From Streptomyces sp. F63 (GTDB lineage: Bacteria > Actinomycetota > Actinomycetes > Streptomycetales > Streptomycetaceae), in assembly GCF_018070345.1 (NCBI RefSeq), contig NZ_JAGPXX010000010.1:124001-188000 (forward strand): a stretch of DNA of 64,000 bases, written 5' to 3'. Positions 47,591-58,139 of the stretch are shown here, piece after piece. The position numbers and the translations under genes were made by a program. Under the pieces are notes generated by a model. That model was given only the letters and a program-made list of their open reading frames with translations, was not told the origin of the DNA and did not search any database. Position 1 is the first letter of the stretch, and each line of letters opens with the position of its first letter.

Positions 47591-47791
47591 GTGGAAGCAG
47601 ACCGGATGAAGGTCCTCGTCAACGACGAGGAGCAGTACTCCCTGTGGCCGGAATACCTTGCCGTCCCCGCCGGATGGAAGGAGACGGGCACCGCCGGCTC
47701 GAAGGAGGAGTGCCTGGAGTACGTGAAGGAGGTCTGGGTCGACATGCGCCCCAAGAGCCTGCGCCGGCAGATGGCGGAACAGTCCGGCTGA
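47591..47791 (+). CDS. MbtH-family NRPS chaperone
   Basis: A 66-residue protein with the MbtH signature: NDEEQYSLWPEYLAVPAGW, a Gly-rich turn, CLEYV and VWVDMRPKSLR, including the invariant Trp and Pro residues. These proteins bind adenylation domains and are needed for their solubility or activity, so it probably serves the two NRPSs here. GTG 47591 is the likely start; ATG 47606 is possible. Confidence 0.93.
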   Translation: MEADRMKVLVNDEEQYSLWPEYLAVPAGWKETGTAGSKEECLEYVKEVWVDMRPKSLRRQMAEQSG

Positions 47792-47910
47792 CCGGCCCGG
47801 CCCCGCCCTCCCCCACGCCACCCCCCGCCGCTCTCCCCAGCAACCCCACCAACCCGCCGGGCCCAAGCAACCCGTCGGACAAGCCCGTAACAGCCATGAA
47901 GGAGACACTC

Positions 47911-48255
47911 ATGGACGCACTCGTCGAACGCCTCTCCGCCGAGGGGCGGAAGGCCGTGGTCGGCGGCCCCTCGCCCTCGGTGGACGAGCTGCGGCGCCGC
48001 ATCACCGAACTGGGATACGTGTTCATCAAGTTCCCCGAGACCAGCGGGGGCACGGACCTCGGCGTGCGCCTCGACGAGGCGGCCACCGACCTCGGCGGGG
48101 CCGACTTCGCGAACGGCACCGGCAGCGTGCACATCGAGGGGACGCTGACGCTCAACATGGTGCGGGTGCGCTGCGTCGCCGACATCGACCTGTCGTCGCT
48201 CAGCGGCACCGGACACCTGGTGGTGTGCGAGGAGGCCATGGCCGCCGCAGGGTAG
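47911..48255 (+). CDS. Small protein of unknown function, last gene of the biosynthetic operon
   Basis: A 114-residue protein. ATG 47911 is chosen because AAGGAG stands seven bases before it; the in-frame ATG 47896 (119 residues) has no such site. It has an N-terminal helix (DALVERLSAEGRKAVV), then SVDELRRRITELGYVFIKF, and a beta-rich second half (GSVHIEGTLTLNMVRVRC, then VADIDLSSL). No signal peptide, membrane segment or catalytic motif is visible. I do not recognise the family. Its place after MbtH and before a strong terminator ties it to the cluster. Confidence 0.8.
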   Translation: MDALVERLSAEGRKAVVGGPSPSVDELRRRITELGYVFIKFPETSGGTDLGVRLDEAATDLGGADFANGTGSVHIEGTLTLNMVRVRCVADIDLSSLSGTGHLVVCEEAMAAAG

Positions 48256-48675
48256 TCCCCCGCACCACACCGGACCGCGGCGCGCACGGTGATCCCCTCC
48301 CGCCGGCGCACGCGGCCCCCCGCGCGGCGGGACGGGCACCGGCCCCGTCCCGCCGCGCGGTCGGACCGGCCCGGCAACTCCAGCGGCCGGCCGGCCGCCT
48401 CGCCCGGGAGACCGGCGTGCTCGTTCCCCGGACGAGCCGAGGCGATACCCCGACACCTGCGCCGCGCGCCGCCGCGGCGGCTGGCCGCCAGAACCGGTCA
48501 TGGCGCCACGGCTCCGGAACCAGCTGCCGCGGACTGCGGGGCCGCTCCCCTTGCCCGCCCAGCCGGTACCCCGGCTCCACTCCGCGCACTCCGGCACCCG
48601 GGGCGCCGGACGGGTCCGCCATGGTCTCCGCTGTGGCCGGGGAACCATGGCCGACCGTCCGGCGTGGTCGGGGAC
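48256..48675. other. Intergenic region after the biosynthetic operon
   Basis: There are 420 bases with the strong hairpin at 48320-48360 and otherwise no recognisable gene or motif. It separates the cluster from unrelated genes. Confidence 0.5.
48320..48360 (+). terminator. Strong terminator of the biosynthetic operon
   Basis: Perfect 17-bp arms CCGCGCGGCGGGACGGG (48320-48336) and the reverse complement (48344-48360) enclose a 7-base loop. It is the strongest hairpin noticed in the window and lies 65 bases after the last biosynthetic gene, so it probably marks the operon end. Confidence 0.8.
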
Positions 48676-49602
48676 ATGACGCGGAACAGGGAAGCGGCGC
48701 GGCGCGCCATCGGTCACGTGGCGGCCGTCTGGCTGGCCGGATGCGCCCTGACCGGCATGCAGGTCATGGCCGTACTCGTCACGCTCTTCTCCGGCGGAGC
48801 GGCTTTGTTCACGTCCGTTCTCGCCGGCGTGGTGCTCCTGGCGGTGGCCGTGCTCGCGGCGCTCGGATCAGCCGTCCGCACGCTGGTGCCGCTCATGCGC
48901 CGGCGTGGCGGTCTGTGGGCCTGGACTGCGAGCGTCTACGCGCTCGGCACGGCCGCCGCGTCCGGAGTCACCGTGGTGAGCATGCAGATCAACCGCCTGG
49001 ACGGCATTCATCTGCTCTACCCGGCCGGAGGCGCCTGCTATGCGATCGCGGCCGCGCTCTTCCTCCCCGGCACCCGCGTCAAGCTGGGCGCCGCCGGAGC
49101 GGCGGCCGCTCTCGCCGCGGGCGTGGCGTACGCCGCCTGGGCGGCCGCGCAGCCACCCACGCTCGGTGAGTGGATCACCGCCAACGGCGTGGACCGCGGC
49201 ATGCTCCGGGTCGGCGACCCGCCGCCGGGGTACACCCTGCGCGGCGAGGGCGCGAGTGAGGAAAGCTTCGGTGCCCATTACGAGGGGCCGAACGCCGAGT
49301 CGCTGCACCTCGGCGTGGAACGGGCGGGACACGACCCCCGGCGCGTCGACGCGCGCGACTGCCCGGTTCCCCGCGGCGACCCGATCCGCTGCACGGACGA
49401 CGGCGGGGGCCGCCAACTGCGCGTCTACGAGGGGGACTACGAGCACTGGGAGCTGCGTTTGCGCCGTGACGGCCTGGTGTACACCGTGGCCGGGGACGGC
49501 TCCCCCACCGATCTGTCCGCGGCCCGCCACGTCCTGTCGACGCTCAGGCCGGCGACCGGCGCCGAACTCGCCGGCCTGCTGGAGTTGCCGATGCGGCGAT
49601 GA
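48676..49602 (+). CDS. Membrane protein of unknown function
   Basis: A 308-residue protein with about five membrane helices in the first 170 residues (AAVWLAGCALTGMQVMAVLV, FTSVLAGVVLLAVAVLAALG, TASVYALGTAAASGVTVVSM, GGACYAIAAALFL and AGAAAALAAGVAYAAWAAA). A soluble C-terminal domain of about 135 residues follows and contains two Cys (DCPVP and IRCTDD) that could form a disulfide outside the cell. I do not recognise the family. Start ATG 48676 follows GGGGAC; a GTG 12 bases upstream is possible. Its last bases overlap a possible ATG start of the next gene (ATGA). Confidence 0.75.
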   Translation: MTRNREAARRAIGHVAAVWLAGCALTGMQVMAVLVTLFSGGAALFTSVLAGVVLLAVAVLAALGSAVRTLVPLMRRRGGLWAWTASVYALGTAAASGVTVVSMQINRLDGIHLLYPAGGACYAIAAALFLPGTRVKLGAAGAAAALAAGVAYAAWAAAQPPTLGEWITANGVDRGMLRVGDPPPGYTLRGEGASEESFGAHYEGPNAESLHLGVERAGHDPRRVDARDCPVPRGDPIRCTDDGGGRQLRVYEGDYEHWELRLRRDGLVYTVAGDGSPTDLSAARHVLSTLRPATGAELAGLLELPMRR

Positions 49603-49739
49603 CAGCGAGGGAAGCGCACCCGGCCGATGCCCACGGTGACGGCGCTGTCGTGGGGCCGCGGAGAAAAGGGAAGGCGGGAGCCGGCGGGCGTTGGCAGGAT
49701 GTCCGTGTTCACCGCCCGACGGGAAAGGACCCGACGTCC

Positions 49740-50150
49740 GTGGCTCGCGCCGTCACTCTGATCCGCTCCGCTTCCCTGTCTGACATCGCCGAGTATGCCT
49801 ACGCGGCCACGGCGCCCGCCGAGTCACGCCTCATCTTCCTCGCGGGGGCGTGTCCGCTGAACGATGACGGCTCCACGGCCGCGATCGGGGACTACGCGGG
49901 CCAGGCGGCGAAAGCCGTCGAGAACATGCGTGCCGCTCTCACTGCCTCGGGAGCGTCACTCCAGGACGTCATCAGCACAAGAGTTCTCGTCGCGTCGGCC
50001 CGGCGGGAGGACCTGGTGGCTGCCTGGGAGGTCGTCCGGGACTCGTTCGCCGACCATGACGTCCCCAGCACCTTGATGGGCGTCACCGTGCTCGGTTACC
50101 GGGACCAACTCGTCGAGATCGAGGCTGTCGCCGCCGTGCTCGATTCTTGA
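49740..50150 (+). CDS. RidA/YjgF-like protein without the catalytic Arg
   Basis: A 136-residue protein from GTG 49740 (GGAAAGGACC upstream). ATG 49599, overlapping the previous stop as ATGA, would add 47 residues with no family match. The fold motifs are clear: LIFLAGACPLNDDGS, GDYAGQAAKAVENMRAALTA, ISTRVLVASARREDLVAAWE and LVEIEAVAAVL. In active RidA enamine/imine deaminases an Arg precedes the last strands (PARSCVEV); here that position reads PSTLMGVTV, so the Arg is lost. It is more likely a Rid subgroup with another function. It converges with the monooxygenase gene. Confidence 0.85.
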   Translation: MARAVTLIRSASLSDIAEYAYAATAPAESRLIFLAGACPLNDDGSTAAIGDYAGQAAKAVENMRAALTASGASLQDVISTRVLVASARREDLVAAWEVVRDSFADHDVPSTLMGVTVLGYRDQLVEIEAVAAVLDS

Positions 50151-50417
50151 GTCGCGCAGGCATCATCAAGCGAAGAAAGTGCCTCCACCAGAAGTGGGCT
50201 CATGCCGGCTGGTCCGCCCGGCGACGCCGCCACCGGGCCCAAGCCGTCCCGGCGTTCGGGGAGTCCGTCCGTGGCCGCCCAGGCCCGGCAGGCGGGTTCC
50301 GTCAGCCGTGCGGCCGATGACCTCCGCCTCGGCCTGTCCCGCGGAGTTGACGCTGCCGTTGACGCACACTTTGCCTTTCCCGCCGCTTGCCGCCTGCCGC
50401 CTGCCGCCGGAGCGGGC

Positions 50418-51869
<1,452 letters not shown>

Positions 51870-52104
51870 TCACTGAACAGGACACCGGACTGCGCGGCGC
51901 GGCGTCGTACGGTCCGGCGGCGCGCACACCCCGTCCGGGCCCCGCGTGTCCGCCCGCCGCCCGCCGCCCGCGGGCCCGCGTCGCCCGACCCGCCGGCACT
52001 CCGGTGTCCGGCGGCTGCCCCGGATCGGCCCGGGACCGCAGACTCCGCGGATCCCCGTTTTCCGCAGATCCCGGCCGCGGACGGAGATTCTGCACCGGAA
52101 ACCG

Positions 52105-52123
52105 GGCCTTGCCGCAAGGCCCC
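52105..52123. promoter_or_regulatory. Rifamycin-associated element-like inverted repeat
   Basis: GGGCCTTGC and GCAAGGCCC are perfect 9-bp arms around a single base, 19 bp in all. Size, symmetry and the CTTG/CAAG core match the rifamycin-associated element (RAE) known upstream of rifamycin-inactivating genes in actinomycetes, and a Rox-like gene is the next gene downstream on the minus strand. Exact consensus agreement was not checked. Confidence 0.65.
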
Positions 52124-52144
52124 CCGTGCGCTATACGTTGAGAG

Positions 52145-52172
52145 TGGCAAGGAGCGGCTCAGCTCCTTGCCA
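52145..52172 (-). terminator. Hairpin terminator of the molybdenum-hydroxylase operon
   Basis: Perfect 11-bp arms TGGCAAGGAGC (52145-52155) and GCTCCTTGCCA (52162-52172) enclose a 6-base loop. The hairpin lies about 115 bases past the stop of the [2Fe-2S] subunit gene. Confidence 0.6.
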
Positions 52173-52287
52173 TTGCCGTGTGCCGGTCCGCCGCCGGCGC
52201 AGCACGGAGCAACCGCCGGGAAGTCGCTCCCCGGCGGTTGCCGCACGCGTCCGCGCGGCGGCCGGCCTCCGCGACGCGCGTCCCGTG

Positions 52288-52767
52288 TCACCGCATGTTC
52301 CGGGCCCCGGCCCTGATCGCTTCACGGATGCGGGGGTAGGTGCCGCACCGGCAGATGTTGCGGATGGTGTCGAGATCGTCGTCGCTGATCTCCCGCCCTT
52401 CCTCGGCGACCCGGCGCACCAGGGCGACCGCCGTCATGATCTGGCCGGGCTGGCAGTAGCCGCACTGGGCCACGTCCTGCTCGATCCACGCCTGCTGCAT
52501 CGGGTGCAGATCCGCTCCGGAGGTGGCGGGCAGGCCCTCGATCGTGGTGACCTCGTCGGTGGGACGGAGGGCCCCCACGGGGACCGCGCAGGGGTTGACG
52601 GCCCTGCCGTTGAGGTGGCTGGTGCATGCCTTGCAGACGTTGATGCCGCACCCGTACTTGGGGCCGGTGACGCCCAGGACGTCACGCAGCACCCACAGCA
52701 GGCGCACGTCGTCGGCGACGTCCACGGTGACGTGTTCGCCGTTCAGGCGGAAGGTGTGCTGGGGCAC
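52288..52767 (-). CDS. Molybdenum hydroxylase [2Fe-2S] subunit
   Basis: A 159-residue protein of the xanthine-dehydrogenase/isoquinoline 1-oxidoreductase small-subunit type. The plant-ferredoxin-like N-domain has YGCGINVCKAC and a later Cys in RAVNPC, and the helical C-domain has CGYCQPGQIMTA and ICRCGTYPRIREAI, giving two [2Fe-2S] clusters. The GTG start at 52767 is preceded by TGGAGACACC and lies 32 bases after the large-subunit gene. Electrons would pass from the molybdenum site through this subunit to an unknown acceptor, as no FAD subunit is encoded nearby. Confidence 0.92.
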   Translation of the reverse strand: MPQHTFRLNGEHVTVDVADDVRLLWVLRDVLGVTGPKYGCGINVCKACTSHLNGRAVNPCAVPVGALRPTDEVTTIEGLPATSGADLHPMQQAWIEQDVAQCGYCQPGQIMTAVALVRRVAEEGREISDDDLDTIRNICRCGTYPRIREAIRAGARNMR

Positions 52768-52799
52768 GGTGTCTCCAGGCGGTTCGGTGGACGTGGGGT

Positions 52800-55109
52800 T
52801 CAGCGGACGTGGTCCAGGCCGTCGGTGGGGGACTGGGGGACGGGCGGGACGGCGGGCTTCGGGTCGAACGAGAGGGTGCCGTGGTTGATGGGGAAGCTGG
52901 TGGGCAGGGTGCCGGTGGCGCGGGCGTAGGCGCAGGCCACCGCGGCCATCGACGGGGCCACGCCGAGCTCGCCCGCACCGCCGGGCTCCCCCGTGCTGTC
53001 CGGCATGACGACGATCCGCATCTCGGGTGGGGTGTTCCACTGCCGGGTGTAGAAGTAGTTGTCCCAGCTGGCCTCCAGGAAGTGCCCGTCGCGCAGATGC
53101 AGGCTGGAGGTGAGCGTCAGGGCGATGCCGTCCATGAGGCAGCCCATCATCTGTGCCTCCAGACCGCGCGGGTTGACGGCGAGGCCGGCGTCCACGGCGA
53201 TGACGGCCCGGGTGACGCGGGGACCGGTCACCGCGTCGCGGATACGGCGGTTGACGGTCCCGGGGCGGCAGTCGATCTCCACCAGGGCCGCGCAGGCGGC
53301 GTGGTACTCGGTGTGGAGGGCGATGCCCTGCGCCGTGCCGTCCGGCATGCTCCGGCCCCACTCGCCGGCCTCGGCAGCCGTGTCCAGCACGGCCCGGGCC
53401 CGGTCGTCCCGCAGGAACGCGCGGCGGAAACGGTACGGGTCCCTGCCCATCCTGGTGGCGAGCCGGTCGACGAGCAGTTCCCGGGCGCAGGTGACATCGG
53501 GTGAATAGACGTTGCGCATGCTGCCGGTGTTGAAGCCCTTGTCGGTTTCGCTCAGCAGCCGGCTGTTGGCGCCGAAGTTGTAGGGCATCGACTGGGAGAG
53601 CTGGAAGAACGTCTCGGAGAACCCGATGTCGCCCACGGGAAGTCTCGCGGCGAGGGCGGTGAAGATCTCGCCGAGTCCGTGGCTGAGGTCGGTGGCGACG
53701 CTGGTGTGCCGCTGCCGGTAGCCGAGGACGGTGCCGCCGAGGTAGGAGATGCGCACCCGGGAGGTGGCCATGGGGTGGGTGCGCCCCTGGCGGGAGTCGT
53801 CGGCGCGGTGCCACATGAGCTTGACCGGTTTGCGGATCCGCTGGGAGATCTCCGCGGCCTCCCGCGCGGCGTCGAAGAAGAGCTTGCGGCCGAAGGAGCC
53901 GCCCCCCTCGGTGACGTGGACGGTCACCGCACCGAGCGGAAGGCCCAGTTGGGCGGCGAGCGTCTCCTTCGCGACGATCGGCGCCTTCAGGCTCGACCAG
54001 ATCTCGGCACGGTCGGAGCGCACGTCGGCGATCGCGCAGTTCGGCTCCAGCGCGCTGTTGCTGCGGAAGTGGAAGGTGAACGTGCCCTCGACGCTCGGCG
54101 TCAGCGGCGGCGGCCCGAGCGGCAGTTCGGCCGCCCGGAGTTCTCCGAGCACCGATGCGTCGGACTTGCCCTCCGCGGTGCCGGGCTTCCAGGAGACCCG
54201 CAGGGCGCGCACGGCGTCGATGCACTGGCCGAAGGTGGCCGCGCACACCGCGACGCCGGTCGAGATGACGGCGACATCGGTGACCCCGGGCATGGCGCGG
54301 ACCTCGGGCAGATTGGACACCGATCCGACCGTGCCGTTGATGGTCGGCGGACGGCACACCATGGTGGGCAGGGCGTCCGGGATGTCCAGGTCCATCGTGA
54401 ACTTCTTGCGCCCGGTGACGGCGGCGAGGGCGTCGACGCGACCGTGCGGAGTGCCGATGACGGTGAACCGGTCGCGCGGCTTGAGGTCCACGGCCACCTG
54501 CTCGGTCCGCACGGCCGCCGCACGCTCGGACAGGGCCCCGATGCCGGCGCTCCGGCCGCCGGGGCCGGTGACGACTCCCGCCTCCCAGGACAGCTCGGTG
54601 ACGTCGGTGCCCCATGCGGCCGCCGCCGCCCGGAGCAGCCGGGCCCGGGCGACCGCCGCGGCGACCCGGACCGGGGTGTAGGTCGAGAACGTGGTGTTCG
54701 ATCCGCCGGTGAGCTGGTTGAACACCAGCTCCGGCCGCGCGTCGGCGAGGGTGACGCGCACCCGGTCCACGGGCACGTCCAGTTCCTCGGCGATCAGCAT
54801 GGCCGTCGAGGTGGTGATGCCCTGGCCCACCTCGGCCCGCGGCAGGGCGAAGGACACGGTGCCGTCCCGGTGCACCTCGACCGTGATCAGTCCGGAGGTC
54901 GGCAGGGCCGCCGCCGTCATCACGTCGTTGAGATCGGCCAGTTCCGTGATCTCGGGTGAGGGGATGCCGTCGGCCCGGGCCCCGGGTGCGGCGACGAGTT
55001 CGGCCGCCGCCGTCAGCGTCGGGGCGGCCAGCACGTAGCCGAGGAACCGGCGCCGGCCGAGGGGGCGGGGGCCGGCGGCCCGCCGCGCCGGGTCGCCGTC
55101 ACCGGTCAT
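52800..55109 (-). CDS. Molybdenum hydroxylase large (Moco-binding) subunit with Tat signal
   Basis: A 769-residue protein of the single-chain isoquinoline 1-oxidoreductase beta-subunit type. A twin-arginine motif (GRRRFLGYVLAAP) and following hydrophobic stretch indicate Tat export of the folded cofactor-loaded complex; the small subunit has no signal and would hitch-hike. Family segments: RAEVGQGITTSTAMLIAEEL, FNQLTGGSNTTF, EGGGSFGRKLF, NTGSMRNVYSPDV and the catalytic Glu region GEPGGAGELGVAPSMAAVA. The usual product class is oxidation of aldehydes or N-heterocycles; the substrate is unknown. Confidence 0.9.
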   Translation of the reverse strand: MTGDGDPARRAAGPRPLGRRRFLGYVLAAPTLTAAAELVAAPGARADGIPSPEITELADLNDVMTAAALPTSGLITVEVHRDGTVSFALPRAEVGQGITTSTAMLIAEELDVPVDRVRVTLADARPELVFNQLTGGSNTTFSTYTPVRVAAAVARARLLRAAAAAWGTDVTELSWEAGVVTGPGGRSAGIGALSERAAAVRTEQVAVDLKPRDRFTVIGTPHGRVDALAAVTGRKKFTMDLDIPDALPTMVCRPPTINGTVGSVSNLPEVRAMPGVTDVAVISTGVAVCAATFGQCIDAVRALRVSWKPGTAEGKSDASVLGELRAAELPLGPPPLTPSVEGTFTFHFRSNSALEPNCAIADVRSDRAEIWSSLKAPIVAKETLAAQLGLPLGAVTVHVTEGGGSFGRKLFFDAAREAAEISQRIRKPVKLMWHRADDSRQGRTHPMATSRVRISYLGGTVLGYRQRHTSVATDLSHGLGEIFTALAARLPVGDIGFSETFFQLSQSMPYNFGANSRLLSETDKGFNTGSMRNVYSPDVTCARELLVDRLATRMGRDPYRFRRAFLRDDRARAVLDTAAEAGEWGRSMPDGTAQGIALHTEYHAACAALVEIDCRPGTVNRRIRDAVTGPRVTRAVIAVDAGLAVNPRGLEAQMMGCLMDGIALTLTSSLHLRDGHFLEASWDNYFYTRQWNTPPEMRIVVMPDSTGEPGGAGELGVAPSMAAVACAYARATGTLPTSFPINHGTLSFDPKPAVPPVPQSPTDGLDHVR

Positions 55110-55367
55110 GGACGGCCTCCCTCGCGTGCGGCGCCGGTGTGCGGCGGCCGTGGGGGTGGGGGGCCGGCGGCCCGGGCCGGAAGCGGCTCTGTCGTTCCGT
55201 CACTGCGCACTGTCGTCAACGGCCTTTCGCGGGTGCGTGGTCGGCGGGGCCACCCGCCGGGTCGGCGGCGGGGGCGGTCGCGGTGGGCTCCGGAGGATGC
55301 GCCCGGTGGCGCGGGGCTCCGCCGGTGGCGGCGGAACCCCGCGCTTCCCGTGGGGGAGGGATGCGGC

Positions 55368-55679
55368 TCAGGAGGGGCGGTTGGTGTCGGGGATCTCCAG
55401 GTGGATGCCCCGTCCCTCGGAGAGGTACAGGAGGACGAACCTGCGGATGGCCTCCTCCACGGTCCAGGCGGCCTCCGGGACGATGTACTCGTCCAGGATG
55501 CCCAGCATGTGCGCGGTCACCTGCCACACGTGCAGGAAGCCGTCCGACTCGGCGGCCGAGACCGGAACCCGCCGCTCTTTCAGCTTGCGCATGACAAACG
55601 TGGCTGAGTCCGTCCATCGCTGTGGACTCCTCCTCTCTCCGTAGCACCGCTGTTCCCTGTAGTTGTTACGATGAATCAT
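55368..55679 (-). CDS. Small hypothetical protein
   Basis: A 103-residue protein. The body (VSAAESDGFLHVWQVTAHML, LDEYIVPEAAWTVEEAIRRF and LYLSEGRGIHLEIPD) looks like a small soluble helical protein. The N-terminal 25 residues are encoded by lower-GC, less biased codons, so the start is uncertain: ATG 55679 has AAAGAAG upstream, and ATG 55592 lacks a site. The family is not recognised. It precedes the molybdenum-hydroxylase operon in the same direction, 258 bases away. Confidence 0.6.
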   Translation of the reverse strand: MIHRNNYREQRCYGERRSPQRWTDSATFVMRKLKERRVPVSAAESDGFLHVWQVTAHMLGILDEYIVPEAAWTVEEAIRRFVLLYLSEGRGIHLEIPDTNRPS

Positions 55680-55909
55680 TTTCAGCTTCTTTGTTTCAAA
55701 CAGGGGAGCGCAAACGTGCCGTGAACGCCAGGGGTTTCACCGGAGACGCACCCGCCGGCCGGGACGACGGCCCGGACGTCCGGTCCCTTCCGGCCGTCCA
55801 CGGCGTCCCCCGCCGTCCCCGGCCTTGCGGTCGATCCCCACGCGGACGCGCGCCCACGGGCGGTGGCCCGGCGGTTCCTCCCCCCCCGTGCCCGGGCCAC
55901 GCACGCGCC

Positions 55910-58075
55910 TCACTCGAAGCGTCCGCCCTCGGCGGCCATGGCCACCAGGGACCGGGGCGGCTCGAACCGCTCCCCGTACCGCCCGGCCAGCTCACCGGCC
56001 CGGGCGACGAAGCCGGGCAGTCCGCCGGGGTAGCCGTTGATGTACTGCAGGACGCCGCCGGTCCAGGCGGGGAAGCCGATGCCCAGGATCGAGCCGACGT
56101 TGGCGTCGGGCACCGACCGCAGCACGCCCTCGTCGAGGCAGCGGACCGCGTCCAGGGCCTCGGCGAACAGCATCCGCTCCTTCATGTCCTCGAACGGGAT
56201 CTCGCGGCCCGGCACCGCGAAGTGCTCGTACAGGCCGCGCCACAGCCGCGTCCGCCGGCCGTCGGCGTACTCGTGGAACCCGGCGCCCGAGGAGCGCCCG
56301 CCCCGCCCGAACTCGTCGATCATGCGGTCCATGACCGGTTCCGAACCGTGCGGACGCCACTCTCCTCCCCCGGCCAGTACCGCGGCCCTGGTCTCCTCGC
56401 GGATCCTCCGCGGCAGGGTCAGCGTCAGCTCGTCCAGCAGCTGCAGCGGCGGCGCGGGGTAGCCGGCCTGGGCGCCGGCCTGTTCGACCGAGGCGGGAGG
56501 CAGGCCCTCACCGATCATCGCCACCGCCTCGTCGAGGCGTTGGGATATCACCCGGCTCGTGAAGAAGCCCCGGCCGTCGTTGACCACGATGGGCGTCTTG
56601 CCGATCTGCCGCGCGATGTCGACCGCCTTGGCCACGGTGTGCTCACCGGTCTTCTCCCCGACGACGATCTCCAGCAGGGGCATCTTGTCGACGGGGGAGA
56701 AGAAGTGCAGGCCGATGAAGTCCTCCGGGCGCCCCACGCCCTCCGCCAGCCCGGTGACGGGCAGGGTGGAGGTGTTGGACGCCAGCACCGCGTCCGGTGC
56801 GACGACCCCCTCGATCTCGCGGAACACCTGCTGCTTGAGCGCGGGGTCCTCGAAGACCGCCTCGATCACCAGATCGCAGCCGGTGAGGTCCCCGGGATCG
56901 GCGGACGGCGTGATCCGTGCGAGGATCTCGCCGGCCTCCTCCCGGGAGAGCCGGCCGCGGTCCACCGCCTTGGCGAGGAGCTGTTCGGAGTACTTCTTGC
57001 CCTTCTCCGCCGCCTCCCGGGAGACGTCCTTGAGTACCACGGGCAGGCCGCTCCGGGCGCAGGAGTGGGCGATCCCGGCGCCCATCATGCCCGCGCCGAG
57101 AACGCCCACCCGGTGCGCGGTGTGCCGCGGATGGCCCGCGGGCCGGCTGCCGCCGGAGGTGATGTGCCGCATGTCGTAGAAGAACGCCTGCATCATGTTC
57201 GTCGAGACCTGGCCCGTCATCAGTTCGACGAGATAGCCGGTCTCGGTCTTCTCCCCGGCCTCCAGGCCGACCTGCGCGCTCTCGACGGCGGCGGCGAGGA
57301 TGTTGCGCGGTGCCGGTACGTCCGCGCCCCTCAGCTGCTTGCGCAGCTGCGCCGGGAGGGCCGGCAGGATCGCCGCGACCCGCGGGTGGGAGGGCGCGCC
57401 GCCGGGGATGCGGAAGCCCTTGGTGTCCCACGGCTGGACGGAGTCGGGGTGGGCCAGCACCCACTTCCCGGCCAGGGCGAGCAACTCCTCCGGTGTCCGG
57501 GCGAGTTCGTCGACGAGTCCCTTGGTGAGCGCCTCCCGGGGGCTGTACTGGCGGCCCGTGAGCAGGACGTCGGTGAGCGCGTTCTGGAGCCCCAGGAGAC
57601 GGACGGTCCGGCTGACGCCGCCGGCGCCGGGCAGCAGGCCCAGGGTCACCTCCGGCAGGCCGAAGCGGCTGCCCGGCGTGTCCAGGGCGATGCGCCGGTG
57701 GCAGGCGAGCGCGATCTCGAACCCGCCGCCGAGAGCCGTGCCGTTCATGGCCGCGGCCACCGGCCTGCCGAGCGTCTCCAGCCGGCGCAGCTGTGACTTC
57801 AGGACCGTGCACAGCTCCGTGAGGTCCGCGGCGTTCTCGGGCCGCGCCCGGCTCATGAGGCCGATGTCGCCGCCGGCGAAGAAGCTGCTCTTGGCGGAGG
57901 TGAGGACGACACCGCCGAAGGTCTCCCGCTCCGCCTCAAGACGGGCGACGGTGGCCTCCATCGAGTCCACATAGGTCTGGTTCATCGTGTTGACCGGGTG
58001 ATCCGGGTCGTCCAGGGTCAGGACGACGACACCGTCGGAGCCCTGCTGCCAGCGGATCATGTTCTTTTCCGGCAT
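55910..58075 (-). CDS. Fatty-acid oxidation multifunctional protein (FadB/FadJ-like)
   Basis: A 721-residue bifunctional enzyme. The N-terminal crotonase domain (about 1-200) has the oxyanion loops [10 protein letters not shown] and [15 protein letters not shown] and the catalytic Glu segment [16 protein letters not shown]. The 3-hydroxyacyl-CoA dehydrogenase part starts at about 335 with the NAD motif [13 protein letters not shown] and includes [15 protein letters not shown] (catalytic His) and [14 protein letters not shown]. The two C-terminal dehydrogenase domains follow ([31 protein letters not shown]). It carries out hydration and oxidation steps of beta-oxidation and pairs with the thiolase upstream. 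Confidence 0.94.
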   Translation of the reverse strand: MPEKNMIRWQQGSDGVVVLTLDDPDHPVNTMNQTYVDSMEATVARLEAERETFGGVVLTSAKSSFFAGGDIGLMSRARPENAADLTELCTVLKSQLRRLETLGRPVAAAMNGTALGGGFEIALACHRRIALDTPGSRFGLPEVTLGLLPGAGGVSRTVRLLGLQNALTDVLLTGRQYSPREALTKGLVDELARTPEELLALAGKWVLAHPDSVQPWDTKGFRIPGGAPSHPRVAAILPALPAQLRKQLRGADVPAPRNILAAAVESAQVGLEAGEKTETGYLVELMTGQVSTNMMQAFFYDMRHITSGGSRPAGHPRHTAHRVGVLGAGMMGAGIAHSCARSGLPVVLKDVSREAAEKGKKYSEQLLAKAVDRGRLSREEAGEILARITPSADPGDLTGCDLVIEAVFEDPALKQQVFREIEGVVAPDAVLASNTSTLPVTGLAEGVGRPEDFIGLHFFSPVDKMPLLEIVVGEKTGEHTVAKAVDIARQIGKTPIVVNDGRGFFTSRVISQRLDEAVAMIGEGLPPASVEQAGAQAGYPAPPLQLLDELTLTLPRRIREETRAAVLAGGGEWRPHGSEPVMDRMIDEFGRGGRSSGAGFHEYADGRRTRLWRGLYEHFAVPGREIPFEDMKERMLFAEALDAVRCLDEGVLRSVPDANVGSILGIGFPAWTGGVLQYINGYPGGLPGFVARAGELAGRYGERFEPPRSLVAMAAEGGRFE

Positions 58076-58139
58076 CGGTACGGCGTTCCTTTCGCGAGGG
58101 GAGGTGCGTGGCCGGTGTACGGGGAAGGCGGGCGGGCCG

